Assembly (NCBI GenBank): GCA_024305405.1 | Contig: JAKNDB010000103.1 | Location: forward strand, 62,001 to 126,000 | From: Dirofilaria immitis | Lineage: Eukaryota > Nematoda > Chromadorea > Rhabditida > Onchocercidae | Length of the DNA stretch: 64,000 nt | Reading direction: 5' to 3' | Shown: one piece after another, positions 1-15,107 of the stretch | Layout: every line of letters starts with the position of its first letter | Numbering within the stretch: the stretch's first letter is position 1 | Notes under the pieces: model-generated | The model's input: the letters and a program-made list of their open reading frames with translations, nothing else | Database searches by the model: none | Told to the model about the DNA's origin: nothing | Translations under genes and position numbers: made by a program

Positions 1-1868
1 AAAAAATCAGATTATTTAAAATGAATATGCCATTATTAACAATAATAAAAACACATAAAGAATTTTTTGATTTGCAAAGCTTTTTTCGGCTTAATAAAAA
101 TGTGTTATTAATTGACTAAATGATAGTTATAATTATGCATAAAGCAAAAGCAAACAATAACAATGTTAACATCAATGAATAACTCTAATCTTTATATACA
201 GCAATAAGCTAATATCATAATTGATAATGAATTAATTCTTTTAATTTCAATTTTCAATGACATCGTTGATACTATATTGTTGAAAATTGCACTTAAACGA
301 TCAAATTTTTACCAAATATTTGCTAAAAATGTCATAAATTTAAATTGAAAAGATTTTCACTCAATATAGAGACAATATTATATGAATGAATAATAGTAAT
401 TAACTTTTGTTTTTAGCATATTTTTTCATTAGGAAGATAAGTCTTTCCGTTGCTCCTATTCGATTCGTATGCTTTTCTCAGTTCCTGAATGCTTTTGATT
501 TACAAGATTTTTCAAAAATAAAGAATATTTTGGGAAAATATTCAAAGTGAAACTTTAATTTTGTATTATTCAAATATACTTCGTCTTTTAAATTATATTA
601 TTAGAATAAATGAAATCATTTTCTTTCATTATTGACGAAGTGATAACTTCCTCTCTATTATTATTAAATCAATGAACGATGATATTAGTTTTCCAGCAAT
701 TATTTAAAAAAATTTGTTTTAAGGGATGTAATCAATTTTTTCCTTTTGTTTATTTTTTCTAATGCTTATGGACAGATTAAATTTTGCTGAGAAATTATTT
801 TTTCTGATACTTTTTTGATCCTCTCTTCTTTCTTTTTTCACTTTCTCAATTATTGAAGCGAAAAGCGAAAAACTCAATTTTTTCATTATTATTATATTAT
901 TAAAAAAGTTTAATTGATTTCTTTTTTAATTTGATAGGTATCATTGATCAAACTTTTTTATTCTTAGCTAAGTTGCTTCCTTCCTTCAATTCGATGACCA
1001 ATTATAAATTTTTTTCTAATGAATTATAATAATGCGATTATTTCTCTCATTTCTTTGCAATGTTTGCTAAATTATTAACCGAAGAAATTTTGAAATAGTA
1101 ATGATAATTAACAAAGTTTTTCAAATTATAAATTGATTTTTATTTTATCGATAATTAAACGTTTGTCTGGCAATCTTTAGCATTTCAATAAAGTATCATT
1201 AAGGCAGTGATCATTAAATAAAATGTGATAACGAAGAGAATTTTTATACGAAATCTTATCAATAATTCGTTAAATCTGCTACTCACACCGTTTAATATTC
1301 AATTGACATCTTTAACTTCTAAAAAAGTTTGTTTAAATTAATCGAACAAAAGGAATTTTTCTCACGCATGGATTTAAGTTTGGTCAAATTTCATTTCTAA
1401 ATTCACCAATATGATTTGGTAATCTAATTAATTAATTCTTCACTAAATAAATTATTTCACTACTTATTTTCTAATTAAATAACTTTCACTATTTAATATA
1501 AATTATTTGTAGCAGTTCCTACATCTAACAATAATTAATTTTCAATATAAAATGATAATGAATTTAAACCAGAAATTATTATCAATTGTTTCAGTTTTTA
1601 ATTATGTATCAGGAGAATTGCCGATCTTCAATTTCTTCATTGCTGAAACTTTTTATTTCATAAATAATTCAATTTTTTTTTCTCTATTGTCATATATGAT
1701 ATTTTCTTCTTCTTTCAATCCCTAATCAACTATTTCGTCATTTTTTTCAAAGTTATTTCATTGATTGTGTTAGAAAAATTTTTATTTCTTATCAAAAATT
1801 CAGCAAAATTTCTTGCTCTTACATATTTCTGTGCATCCTTTTCTATATATTTAGTTATACACATAATT

Positions 1869-1940
1869 AAAGAGAGTGAAGAAGAAAAGCAGAAAGAAAA
1901 GGAAGAAAAAGAGAACCAGAAAGGGAGAGAGACAAAGAGG
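1869..1940 (+). repeat. Purine-only tract (GA-rich)
   Basis: About 70 bases are almost purely A and G on the plus strand, with only a few pyrimidines. It encodes a Glu/Lys-rich stretch in a short open frame, but this is a low-complexity by-product rather than a recognisable protein. Confidence 0.6.
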
Positions 1941-4900
1941 TAGTTAAATACTATCAAAACATCTTCATCGATGAACGATTTTATAACGGATTATTTTTAA
2001 TACAAATCTATTTGGTTTAGTTTCGGTTTAATCCGATTGTCGCATTTTGTGAAACAAATTGAAATTATAAAATATGCTTACTTTGCGAAACGACATAATT
2101 GAAGAATTTTCTCAAAAAAGCTTTAGGAAATAATTTATGCAAAAAGCAACTTTGAAAATTTGAATACCAAATGCTTGAAATTTGCAAAAATCGCCTCCTT
2201 TTTTTCCTCCAATAATTTTATAATAATTTAAACGTAGCAAACAAATTATATAATTAAAATGGTGGGTCATAAATAATGATATGGAATACAAGATGAAGTT
2301 ATCTTGATAAAATTTTGCATTATTTCATCTAAAATATGTGTTATCGTAAATATTACTCATTTTATAGGTTAAGCTTACAAAGCTATCATCCGAAAATTAT
2401 TGCTAATTCGATAAATAGAAAAAATTTATGAAAAATTTACATAATTATGCGAAGGAACAAGCAATCAAAGCAATAAAGTTTACTATTTATTTTGCAAAAA
2501 CTTTCGAAAACATTAATGATTTTAAAATTTATGAATTTTTCAAAGATAAAAAATTGAATAATTTTTGATTTCATTTCGGTATATAATATCTTTTTGTATA
2601 AAAATGATCACTTAATAATAAATAAATTTGTTCGAACATAAAAAGAAATATAGTAATAATGCTGTATCAAAGATAAAGATGAAAATACGACAAAAAAATT
2701 TCTGCAGAAGAAAACAAATTTTAAAAATTACATTTAAAGCTGGAAAAAGTAAATAAATAGTTGTTACCAGATAACATTAATGATTGGTGGAATTCATGAA
2801 TCATTTCATCTACTTTTTCTTCGTTTATCACTACTTTATAATCATTTTATAACTAAACATGCTAAACTCATTGTTTCGTTGTTTACAAAATAAAATTATC
2901 ATTCGCAATGTTTTTTAATTTCTTTTCTTTTAATCCATGAAACGATTTGTTACTCTGATAAAATCAAATGCCATTTTTACTATCGCTTAATTATATTTTA
3001 TTAAGATATGAAAAATAAAGGATCGATTATGCAATAAAGGATTGCATATTATTGAATTATATATCATGTATATCATTTCCAATTATTTATTATATGTTAT
3101 GCATATACGAAAGTAAGCAAAACAAATTATATTAACTTAACTTATTTCATTTTATGCAGAAATTTTATCGATTAATTAATTGTCTAACGATTTTCAGTTA
3201 TTCCTTAATAAAATTTAACTATGACTTAAACAGGAATGTTCTCTTTAAAATAATTATAGCAAATGATTTGATACAATTAGTTCAGCTGAACTTCGAAATT
3301 TAACCTTTTTCCTCATGATTTGTTGCAATTTTTCAAAATAAAAATATTTCTAAAGATACAATTTGCAAGTATTTGGGTTAAAAAGGGAAAAATTATCAAT
3401 TGATCAAAACCTCATCTTCATCTTTCATTTTTTCTAATTTTCTACTAAGCAGATTTTTACATATCATTTTCCTTTTTAATTTTTAGCAAAGTTTGCTCTT
3501 TTTGCTATGTTCCATTAATTTGCATTATAATTCTTGTTGATTTTGGAGAAAATTTTAACAAATTTGATCATTATCTTTATATTTTGTACATTCAATTCTC
3601 CTACATAGATGTGCATAAAACATTTAATTTTTAAATGAAAGGTTTTTAATTTCTAATTTTTCAATCCCTTCTTTTTATCAATAACTGTTTGGTTCTTTAA
3701 GCATAATGATTTAACAAAAAACTTTTTAAAAAATTTGGTCGGGAATCTTTTTATACTGTCATATTTTATTTACTTTCAAACGATACAAAAGTTGAAGCAC
3801 ATCAGTCATTCAATTTACTATTTTATTCATTTTGATAATGACCATAAAATGATTTTATCTTTATCATCACTTATGTATTTATTCCTTATTTATTTATTAT
3901 TTCTATTTTTTAGCTTATTTAAGTTATTTTCTATTCGTTTATGAGAAATGTATTAAAAATTATTGAAATTATTAAGAAAAGAATCATTTGAAAGGTAAAT
4001 TTTATTTTATGCTTACCGGTTAATCCATATCTTTCTAACTGCAGTATAACAATATATCATATTATATCACAATTATGTTTATGAATCACTATCATAAATT
4101 CTATAATTTAAAAGCGAAATTCATCTCTGCAATTTTTTTGATTGTATCATTTCGGAATGTCATATTTTACTCTCAAGGTACGATGATAAAATTTTTAAAT
4201 GTGCTAATATTTGACATTCATATGTGTACCATTCATTCTTATTAATGATACTGCAATCACAATAATTGTTCTGTTTCAGAAGGAGAAAATAATACATTTT
4301 AATATCAATGATGCATGAATTGAGTTTAATTTTTTGAAAATCGATTTGCCCTACTTTTATACTGTAATATTTATAATTGATAGTGAGATTTTTGCACATC
4401 TATCATATTATATCTTTTGACATGATGATAAAATTTTTAAATATATTGAACACTCACTTGTGCACTATTCATTCTCCAATCAATAAGAATGAAATGAAAT
4501 TCACTTCCAAATAATTTAACTCCCTTTTAATCATTTCATAATAATTTCTGATAAATATTAACTTATTTATTCGTAAATAAAAATTTTAAAAAACTTAAAT
4601 AAACTATAAGAAACAAGTAATAACAAATAAATGAATAAAGAAAAGAAATAAATGTACATAAGCAATGATATATGATATAGCCTTTATCAAATAATTGAAA
4701 TGTGAAATGGAAGAGTGAATGAACGAATGAACCAATAAATAGTCGTCCGTCCATTACAAACAGTTAATTCTCATTTTGCTTCAAAAATATATTCAAATAT
4801 AGTTAATTGATCAAACATAAGAAAATTTTACCATGCAACTATTGATTGCTCCAGGATTCTAAATGATAAAATTCATTTTAATTTATCATTGAAAAATTTT

Positions 4901-7900
4901 TTTAAATAGAAATTGGCATACTCATTAAAAATATGAATTTTAGTGATTCAATTTTGATTATCCCATTTTATTTATTTAAATATTTTCTTTTTCATAAAAA
5001 AATATTTATACTTCAATTTTTAGTACAATTATTACACAGTTTTAGTACCATATAAATGTCCAATATTTACATATTTTTGAAGAAACAAACTATTAGATCA
5101 GATCATATACGAATCGATAATTCAACATAAGAATTCGGCATTATTTAATCTACATCTTTCTGAAAGATCAAATCTGACACAGAAATTTATTGCTTTTTCT
5201 CGATAAATCGATAGTTGTATCACGTTTGCTTATTTCCTTATTTTTTTCTCTATGTAGAAAAACTTTTTCCAAAAATTCATTATTTTTACGTTATGGGATT
5301 TCATTCTTTCCTTGCAAGAAATGGAAAAATAACAATTGTTTTTCTTTTCTTCAAAATACTAAAATGATAATAGAGTCAAAATTTAATCTTTCAATGAAAT
5401 TATTCCAGCGATTTCATGCCAAAAAAATATTTTGTTTTCCAATAATTCATCGCAATATTTGATATCGATACTTATTTGCATATTTTGCTGTTTTCGTAAT
5501 TATTTAGAAAACTTTTTCTTCTAAAAATCTAAACTTTGTATTGTTTTTTATTAGTAATCAAAAAGTTGCGAAATCAAATTTGGTAATATAATTTCAAACT
5601 TCATTGAATTTTCTATCATTGAAGAATATAAATGTAATTGAATATAAAATTGATATGAATTATCAATGAGGCATATATTGAAGTTTCAAGTTCATTTCAT
5701 GTTTCAGCTCACTTTCATATATAAAATTATGCAATGTAAATTCATAATTTTCATTCTTCTTCTATCCAATCTTCCTACAACGCTTGCACAAGCATTTTAT
5801 ACTTCAGTTTTTTTGACGTAATTTTTGAGAAGATCCTTGCATAACTTTTCTGAAATTTATAAATAACAAACTTTTTAATTCAGAATGAAGTCCAATTTTC
5901 TACTACAAGAATTTTCACTACAGATATAATAAAAATTAAATAACTACCTAGCACATTATAAGTATTATTAATCATGTAGTAAAATATGGCCCAAATTTGT
6001 GCTAGAAATTAAAAGGGAATAAGAAATGATTAGGATCAAAGTTAAACAAAACAGTGTTTTAATGTTATATTTTAAGCCTTAACATAAATAAAACTAATCC
6101 AGGCTCCTTTCCTTAACTATAAAACAAAATTAACTAGGCTAAAGAGTAATTAGATGGTTATAACATCAATGTTTTATCAATTACATGAGTAATATAAATG
6201 ATATGATCAAATTTTCTCTTTAATATGTTAAATAATTTAAGTTCTTTATATTTTTTAAATTGACAAATGTTATGATTCTATATTTATTATATTGAACATT
6301 AACAAAAAGACGTAAGTGAAAAAATTTCGCAAATATAAATTATTCATAAAGTTGCATTCTGTGTTTTCCTAAGCAATAAAATTAATTTAATTCAGTTCAG
6401 TAATTCATTTATATTTCATAACAAGCTTATATATATTGCATTTACTAATTATATTATTTATAAGAACTTTTTATTCTTTTACATTTCGATAAAATATGCT
6501 TACTTAATTTTCAGTTTTTCATTTTATCATATCAGAATTCATTATAATTTATATAATAGTTTATCTATGTACACCACATATTTAAAAAAATTGATATTAA
6601 ATATAATACTAATATTTATCATGTTCAATTAACTATCAAATTGATTTTCATATATTAATTTTTTATTTTTTATATATCTTTTATTTTATATTAAAATATT
6701 TCAGCAATCAAATAATAGAATTGAATAAAAAGTAAAATAAAAAAATAAGTATATAAATAAAAATCTTTTATTAAATAATAATAGTAAGAGAGACACTAAA
6801 AAAGTTATTATATTGGTTAATTAACATCAAGATTAGCTAATTTATCGCTAGTTAATAACATCTTTCTTAATTACTACCACTATAATGTAATAATGTTGCG
6901 CTTGAAAATTTTATATTTTAAAATTTTTATGTATTTTAGGATGTTGAAATTTTTATTTCATATTAAAACCTTTGCATGCTTAAAAGTCCTAGCAATATCA
7001 TTCAAATAAGCCTAGCAATATCGTTATTATATTATTCCTTTTTTGCTTGTCTCTCTCTTCCATCTTTTTGTTTAAAAATTATATTTATATCATATAATTC
7101 ATTTATTTGCTTCATATTTCTTTATTTACAGTAATAATTAATGCAATTTATACGACATATTTGAATTTAAAAATCGATTTAATATGATCATTTGTATATA
7201 TTCAGAATGATTAATCGCTAAGTGTTATTATTTCAATTTTCTTATCCAATTCATATATCAATTTTAATTATGTAATTTCTTTTTAATCCTTAATTTTAAC
7301 TAACAATTCAACTAATTTTGTTTTAACATATTTCACAAATTTATATACAAAAGTACAAAAAATATAATTTAAATGGATCAAAATATGATGCAAATATGTC
7401 AAATATAATTTACATATAAAATAAAATTTTCTCTTAATATTTTATTTTAATTAATATTTTAATATTACAATGCGATAGAATTAGATGCTTTACTTATGTG
7501 AATGTTTTGATTATGCAATTTTTCATACTTAAAAATAGTTTTCAAAAACAATTTGCTATTGTAAAATTTGCAATAAATTATTTATTGAATACAAGAATTT
7601 ATTATTAAAAAATTTTTTATGCAACAATATAATTTATAAGTGCAATAAAATAAAGATGAAAACAGAAGTGGATTAAAATATGGTTTCAACACTTATTTTT
7701 AAATATGGATGAACTATTCAAGTCATTTCAAAATTTACTTTATAAATTTTAGCATTAATTAACAATTAAACACTAGCATTGCTCCTTTCAAAAATTATTA
7801 TAAAAGATTTTTATGCGATCGCAGTAAATGAATGATAACACATTGTAAATGAATAATAAAACTTTAGTAATAATAAACAATCTAGTCATCTAAAGTGACA

Positions 7901-8795
7901 ATATTTTTTTATAAATCTCTTTTTTCCTGAAAACGTTAATAATGAATCTTCCTCTGATATTTTAATTTTATTTTTCACTAGTTCTCTCATCAATTTTTAT
8001 CGAAATATTCAAAAAAGCATAATCTTAATCTTTTCCTAGTACATCAATTTCATTTCATCATATCTCTTTACATGCAAATTTTAATTGAAATTTAATTCTT
8101 AAATATCATAAATTGTGTTATACCACAAATAATATAGCATCTCATCATCATTTTATATTTGTTTATTTTTTTAGAAGTATGTGGTTATTTCGACATCATA
8201 TATTAACTATTAATTAATTAATTCCTTTACATTTAGCGAAGAATTTTATTCTGCATATGCAAATCTTTCATTCTTTATAATTCTTTAAATTTTTCATTTT
8301 TTAAATTTTGCCTGCTCTATTAAATTGCTTTTTATCGTTTAAATTGTTGCACCAATTCTTTCAACGATAATTCAACAATCATTTATCGATAAAATTTTTA
8401 GCATAAAATATCATCGTAATTATTAATATAATATGAAAAATGGCTTCAGTAGTTGGAAAAAATTATTAAATATATATTTACAAAAATAAATTTACTGAAT
8501 AAGACAGAAGTTTCTCGTCAAAATAATTGCAACAACTATTTGGTTTATGAATTATTTAGCATAAAATGAAATTCTTAATAGCAATATTTTTCTTATTTCT
8601 TTTAACTATATGAGAAACTTTCTTTTTCATTGTTTTTTTGTTTTCATTAATTATATCTTTTTTCATTTCGTTTAAATATAATTAACAATCGATTTTTGTA
8701 TAGCTCTTTGAATAATATCTTTTATTACTACTATATATTAATTACAGAGATGTTTTAATCAAGATATGTTATTAGTATTATCTGTAATTAATCTT

Positions 8796-8834
<39 letters not shown>
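8796..8834 (+). repeat. (TAC)13 trinucleotide microsatellite
   Basis: Thirteen uninterrupted TAC units, followed by AACTGAC. It lies in the gene desert and not in any open frame I can support. It is the longest perfect trinucleotide repeat seen in the window. Confidence 0.95.
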
Positions 8835-11800
8835 AACTGACAAATACTATTGCCATTATTAGTATTGTATTAAGAAATTATCGTTTCGAATTACGGAGAT
8901 TATCATAAATGAATGAATTCTCATAAATTTCCTTTGTCAAAAAAATCATTTAAATTTCATAAAATTTTTTTACTCCTTAAATAATAATGTGAAGAGAAAT
9001 GGAGTAGAAAAGGGAGAGAAAAGAAATGGAAAAAAGGTGGCAAATTAAATTTTGACTTCTTCAGTACTTTTCATATTTTGTAATTAATTTACTCTATAAT
9101 TCGATTTTCCTTTCTCTTCCAATACCTATTTCTATGAATGTTATGACTGGAAAATTTGTAAATTCATTTCGGAAATTATCAAATTCATTATGCGATAAAT
9201 TTGTTTGGTAACAAAAGAAAAAGGAAGAAAAAAGAAGCAAATACTTCATCGAACAGATGATAAACAGCTTTCAAAATATTTTCGAAGTTCAAATAATCTA
9301 AAAATTCAACTAATGGTAAAAATTTGTACCAAAAATTTTTCAGATTTGAATAAATTTTATATAAATTTAGGATAGATCATTTCGATAAAATTAGCTTTTG
9401 GTGGAAAAAGAAAAATAGTGAAATTTATTATTTTTAAATGCTTAAAAACAATCGAATTTTAAATATTTTTTGTCGAATTTATAAATGTTTTCTTTCATGA
9501 AATTAATTAATTTATTATAATTCATCTACAAATAAAAATAGTGAGTATCAATGATCAATGAAACAGCAAGTCTGTAATTAATTTACCAGTAATTCCTCAG
9601 ATTGAAAGACTTAGCAGAATTTTAACAAAATTGTTAATATTAAATGATCAAATAATTTTAATAAATTTAATGATAAAGAAATTATCATTTATTGATATTG
9701 GAAAAGAAATGTTATAAATACCATATCGATTATGTGTCATTTCTCGCCTGAAGCAGAATTTTCAATTAATTAATTTATTTTTTTTTTTATTTTAATGGAA
9801 CATGTCGAATATACAAGAAAAAGCATTAATTAAGTATGAACCAAAGCTTTCTGCTCAGCAATTTTTTGCTTTTTTTCGTTAAATAATTGAAACAAAATAA
9901 ACGTTATTTTCAATTGTCTACGGTAGTAATCTTCATTTTCATAAAAGTTTTTTTCTTTTTCTTTTTAAATTGAATTTTGGGCGGAATAAATGCAATGTAA
10001 TCAATACATAACATAAAATCATTCAAAGAGATTTTAAAAATATTTAGAAAACAATTCAATTTAGCAATTATTTCCATTATTTGTAAATATTATGAAATAA
10101 TTTTAATTTTACTACAAAAATTTTCTTCATTTTCTTTATTAATTTATTTTAAATATGTTAATTAGCAGACGATTGTATTAAACACAAATAAAAAGCATTT
10201 GCGGAGAATTTAAAAAATTCATCCTTTTTTTATTTTTTTTTTGAATTTTTATGAGAAATAGAAAATTTTTGCATCTGTGTATGCTTTAGCGCATAAATGG
10301 AATGTTTTATTTCATTTTTGTTCTATTTTTAACACGAAAAAATCGTAAAAAGTATAGGCTATCAATGATTTAAATTGGACTCAGAGGGATCTCGAAATTC
10401 TGTACATCCGACTTTCAACAATTTTTTCATTCTTTCTCTATTTATTTATTATAGTTTTTCAGATTATTTTCAAATTGATAGTTTTTAATTATGAATATAT
10501 CCGAAAATCCGTTCATTTCATTGCATCAAATCTAATTGATATTATTATTTTTACTTGCAAAAAGAAATCTTTAAAGAGTAATTATAACGTCTGTGAATCT
10601 TTGATTTATGGTGACCATTGATATATTGATATTGTAATAAGAATAGTATATATTGTTAATCAAAATTTTTTACTACGAAGATTGTATAATGATTACTGAT
10701 TAGCAATTGATCATATGATTTGCTAATAATTTTTGGACGAAAATTTTAAATATTCTAATGTTCTAATTGCACCTTGCAAATCAAAATCAATTTTTTTTAA
10801 AATCTAGCGATAAATTTAAATAAATTAACTGTATGAGAAGTTTCTAAATACATGATTCTCATATTCAGAGTAATAATTTTAACTTGCAAATTAAATTCTA
10901 GATTATCAATTTAAATGATTTATCAGATTGGGCATTTAATTTTATTAATGCAACGATTTCAATAATTAGTTGAAACTTATTCAATTAGTCTTAAATTATT
11001 CCTTTCTTATTACATTTTTGATACCAAGTCATTGATACACGAAAGATGATTTGCAATCATAGCGTCAAATAACCATTTCTTGCTATTTTATCATTACCAT
11101 GGTAATATAGCTATAGTTGTTATAATTATTATCTATTATTCAAATAACTTATATACAGCCATAGCAACGAACTAAATTTAATTACTTATTGATATGAAGA
11201 CTAAATAGCTATGGCTACGATTATTTTATGTTAAATATCAAATTTGCTAAAAATTTGAGAAATGTTAACTTTGAAAATTGGAAATTTCTAACCTTTACTT
11301 TGTCTTCATCCATTTAATTTAATTTCGAATAATTTTATTAAGATCTCTCTCTGTCGTCGGGAAATTCTTGAATATTAGTTCCCAATAACTTTCATGATAA
11401 CTATGTTGTTTGCTTGCAAAGACTTTCCCGTATCTGAAATTTTTTTATTTGAATTATGCAAATTATTATATGTTGTTATATGATTAAGAAAATTTTTCAT
11501 GCAAAACACAGAAAACGAAAAAATCTACTGAAAGTGTATAAGATGCGTTAAAACCATTAGACTCCTTAAAGATTCCAGATTCATTAGAAGCATCTGATTG
11601 ATCAGATGCGCAAATTGAAATATTTCACTTGAAGAATATGTTGTCGAAAATTATGCAAACAATTAGAAGGAAAAAAGGCATTCCAACAAAAATTCAAGGC
11701 GAATGACTTCAGCACATATATTTATATTTTCATATTTTCGAAAACATAAAAATTTATATTTTTCAGTAATTTCTGATAAAATAAAAATATGTTGGAAAAA

Positions 11801-14800
11801 TAGTAATTATTTGCATTTTTGAAATTTTTATTGTTTTAAATAGTTTTTTTATTTATAATATTTTGATGCATTTGACAATCTTATAAATGAAGAAATGAAT
11901 ATAAGAGATGAGAATATTTTAAATTATAATCAAATAATATACAGTTTCATGAATAGGGTTAGATTAAATGAGTTAGTTTTTAGTAACAGTAATAATTTGA
12001 TAAATAAAATTATTCGTTTTCTTTATTTCGAATAATATTAAGTTAATAAAACAATGTCTCATAAGCATTTTTAAGTTATTTTTAAATCACTTTTAACAAG
12101 TTTTCGCTCTCTTAATCTTTTAATAACACTTAAATTTAATTGAAAATACTAAAATTTAATTAAAAATACTTTAAAAAATTAGATTGAATGTAAATTGTTG
12201 TTTATAATGGGCTGATTGTGAAGCTCATTTATTGATTATCGGCAGTCATCATTATTTCTTCTACCTTATTTATAAAATTTACAATTCTACATTGTCGTAC
12301 TGATTTATATTATTTCTTTCACCTTGCAATTATAAATATCAATATTATTTTATAACTATGATAAAAGTAATTATAAATACATAAATAAATGTAATTTTAA
12401 ATACGCAAATAAATGCTAAATTTATTTATAACTTAACCGATGATAAAATATCATAATTATATGTATTAGTCAACATTTAATATATCATCAATTTACATTC
12501 ATACAAATTTCTAATCAATTATTCTGGAAATCGAGATAATTTAATTTCTCTCTCTAATTGCTATATTATAATTGTATCATTATTATCATTAATTATGTAT
12601 TATAATTATGTTGCATATCCATATTTCATTCGATTTGTATCTATTGAAAGTTATTTGATTTTTCCTCATAAACATAGAAGACATGCATTGGGATCACATT
12701 TTAATGATTGAGATTCATTATTTTATTTATTCACTTGAGTTCAGTACTATCTTATCATTTCGAAACTTTCATAATCATTTTGAGCTTGCGAAGTAATTTC
12801 TCTTATTTATCTCGTTTACTAGCACAATATTTCCCTTCATTCACATTTCCACAATTCTGAATGTTCTGCAGCCCAAAAATATTTTATTATAAACTAAGTA
12901 ATTCATTAATTATCATTTGATTATACGTTTATATGTGATCAATATCCAGATATTCCACTTTTACAAAATAATTCCTTTATTTTTGTAGTTGTAACAGTTA
13001 AATTGATTTAATTTCCACAATTCTATAGAATTATTTGATAAAAATTTGTTTGCTTCGATTTTATTCTTATCGATTATTTAATTACAACAAATATTACATT
13101 TAATCAATTTAATGAAATTTTGTGATACTTTAAGTATTTGAAAATCACAACAGCTTATTGGAAAAAGCTTTATCGCAGTTCTAATTTTAAATTTAAAAGA
13201 ATTAAATTTCAATTTTCACAAAATTTTTAATTGAATACTTTAATTCGGCAGATTTTTCTTTATGCATCAGAAGAATAGTTGGTGGAAATTGCTCCTCAAG
13301 AAGTCATCAATTTAGTAAAATTTCAAAAAAATCTTTGATTAAAAGGATTGAGAAATCAATGTTTCACTAAATTTGATTCATTATTTGGGATATAAAATTT
13401 TTTATAGAATAGAATATGAAGTTGGAATTGAAAATATCACCTATTCATTAATCAAATCTATCTAATCACGTTCATTCGATTAAAAATTTTTCGTTTTTTC
13501 TTTCTTTCATAACATTCTTACAAAAATGATGTAAAAGGAAAAAAAATGAAATGAAAATTGGAAATTGATTTGCATTCGCTATGCAAGAATTCCTCAAAGC
13601 AATTATGCAATGATTGAAGTTTTTGTATTGCACAAAAATTCGACATTTTTATATAAGGAAATGGAAGAAGGGGAAAACTTGTTTTTATTTTGATTTAATA
13701 AGTTATGCTTCAGGATGATATATGGAAATATTAAACATTGTATAATTTAAGGATTACTTTTTTTACTTTATTTTTTCACTTTTTTACAAAAATTTCTAGT
13801 TTTTATTAGTTAGATAAATATATTAAATTTTATAATAATTAAAATTTTTGCTTTTTTTTCGTAAGCTTCGTTTTGGTAATTAATTTTGAATTCATTTTTT
13901 TAACTAATCCATCGCACTTTTTCATAAGCTTTTTCCAGAATTAATTTAACATTCGTTCTATTGTTTTCTGCAAAGATGTTTCTCAACTTTCAATTTTATT
14001 ATTATAAGCGTCCCTACGAAAATTAATTTTAAATTTTGAAACCTTATTTTTCAGACTTTTGAAACTTAAGAAATTCTAAAAATGCGGCTTTGAATATATG
14101 AAATGGACTTTATGTCAGTTTTGTAAACGAAATTTTTGCAATTTGTTGAACTCCAATAATTTTCAAAATCATTATCTCATTTACAATTCTGATGATGATG
14201 CAAAAAAAAATACAATTCTGATGATTTTATATATTTATCCAGCTCTAATCTTCATTTCGTGCTATTTTATTCATAAATTTGCAAATATTATTTCTTATAT
14301 GTCAAATTATCTGTAATTCTCTCTTTTTGACATTTTTCTCTTCAATTTGCTTGTTTTTTATAATCTAATTTTTACAAATTCATCGACCTTTCATTTTCTG
14401 GAAAGCATAGATCAATGAGATAGATGAATGATAATATATTTAAGTGATCTGAGATAGTTTCGAGATTGGCATTTTCCTACTAATAGAAAAGATAAAATAA
14501 AATTTTTGAATGTGACTATAAATGAATTATGCTTAATATTCAGAAAAAAGATAACAAATCATTTTTGCCAATTCTGTTTCAATTAATTTCATATTTATTT
14601 TCAGATCGTTTATCAGTTTTGGAATTTTCATGAAAATGATAATCGTTTAAATTTATCGTCTTTATATTAGCAATGCAATTTTCGAACGACTCAATTTCAT
14701 TAGTGAATAAGTATAAAATTTATTGAATTAAATTTTTTTCAGATTATTTTGCGATCTATTTTTATGTATTACGACAATGAAAAAAATAATTAAAATAAAT

Positions 14801-15107
14801 CAAAATTATCTTTATCCATTCGTATTTTTCTCTTTTATATCATCTTTTTTTCCTTTTTATCTTTCTTGTAATTACTTATTCATAATGTAAAAATTTTAAA
14901 TGATAATAAAATAAAGAATTTTAATTGTGATTTCTTTTGAATATTTTGAAGCAAATGAAAAATTTTCAAATAACATTTAATCTATTCTGTCATGTAAATT
15001 TAATACAATTTTTATGTTTATCAAAATTTTTTTAACATTTATCATTTATAATTCTATCTAATTTAATTGCAAATATTTTTAGGACAACATCATCAATAAC
15101 CACATGG

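Larger units (their letters stand above)
1..15081. other. AT-rich gene desert
   Basis: I see no supportable gene here. The few open frames of 60-90 codons (for example near 1.7, 3.7, 5.2 and 14.1 kb) are rich in Phe, Ile, Lys and Asn, have no partner exons with matching splice phase, and match no family I know. The sequence is A/T-run rich with scattered simple repeats. The right end may hold the 5' UTR or a first non-coding exon of the downstream GPCR gene. It could also be a large intron of a gene lying to the left, which cannot be excluded. Confidence 0.6.

Noticed and set aside
5190..5462. 90-codon open frame in the first desert
   Set aside because: Phe/Ser/Lys-rich, no splice partners, no family match; expected by chance in sequence of this composition and length.
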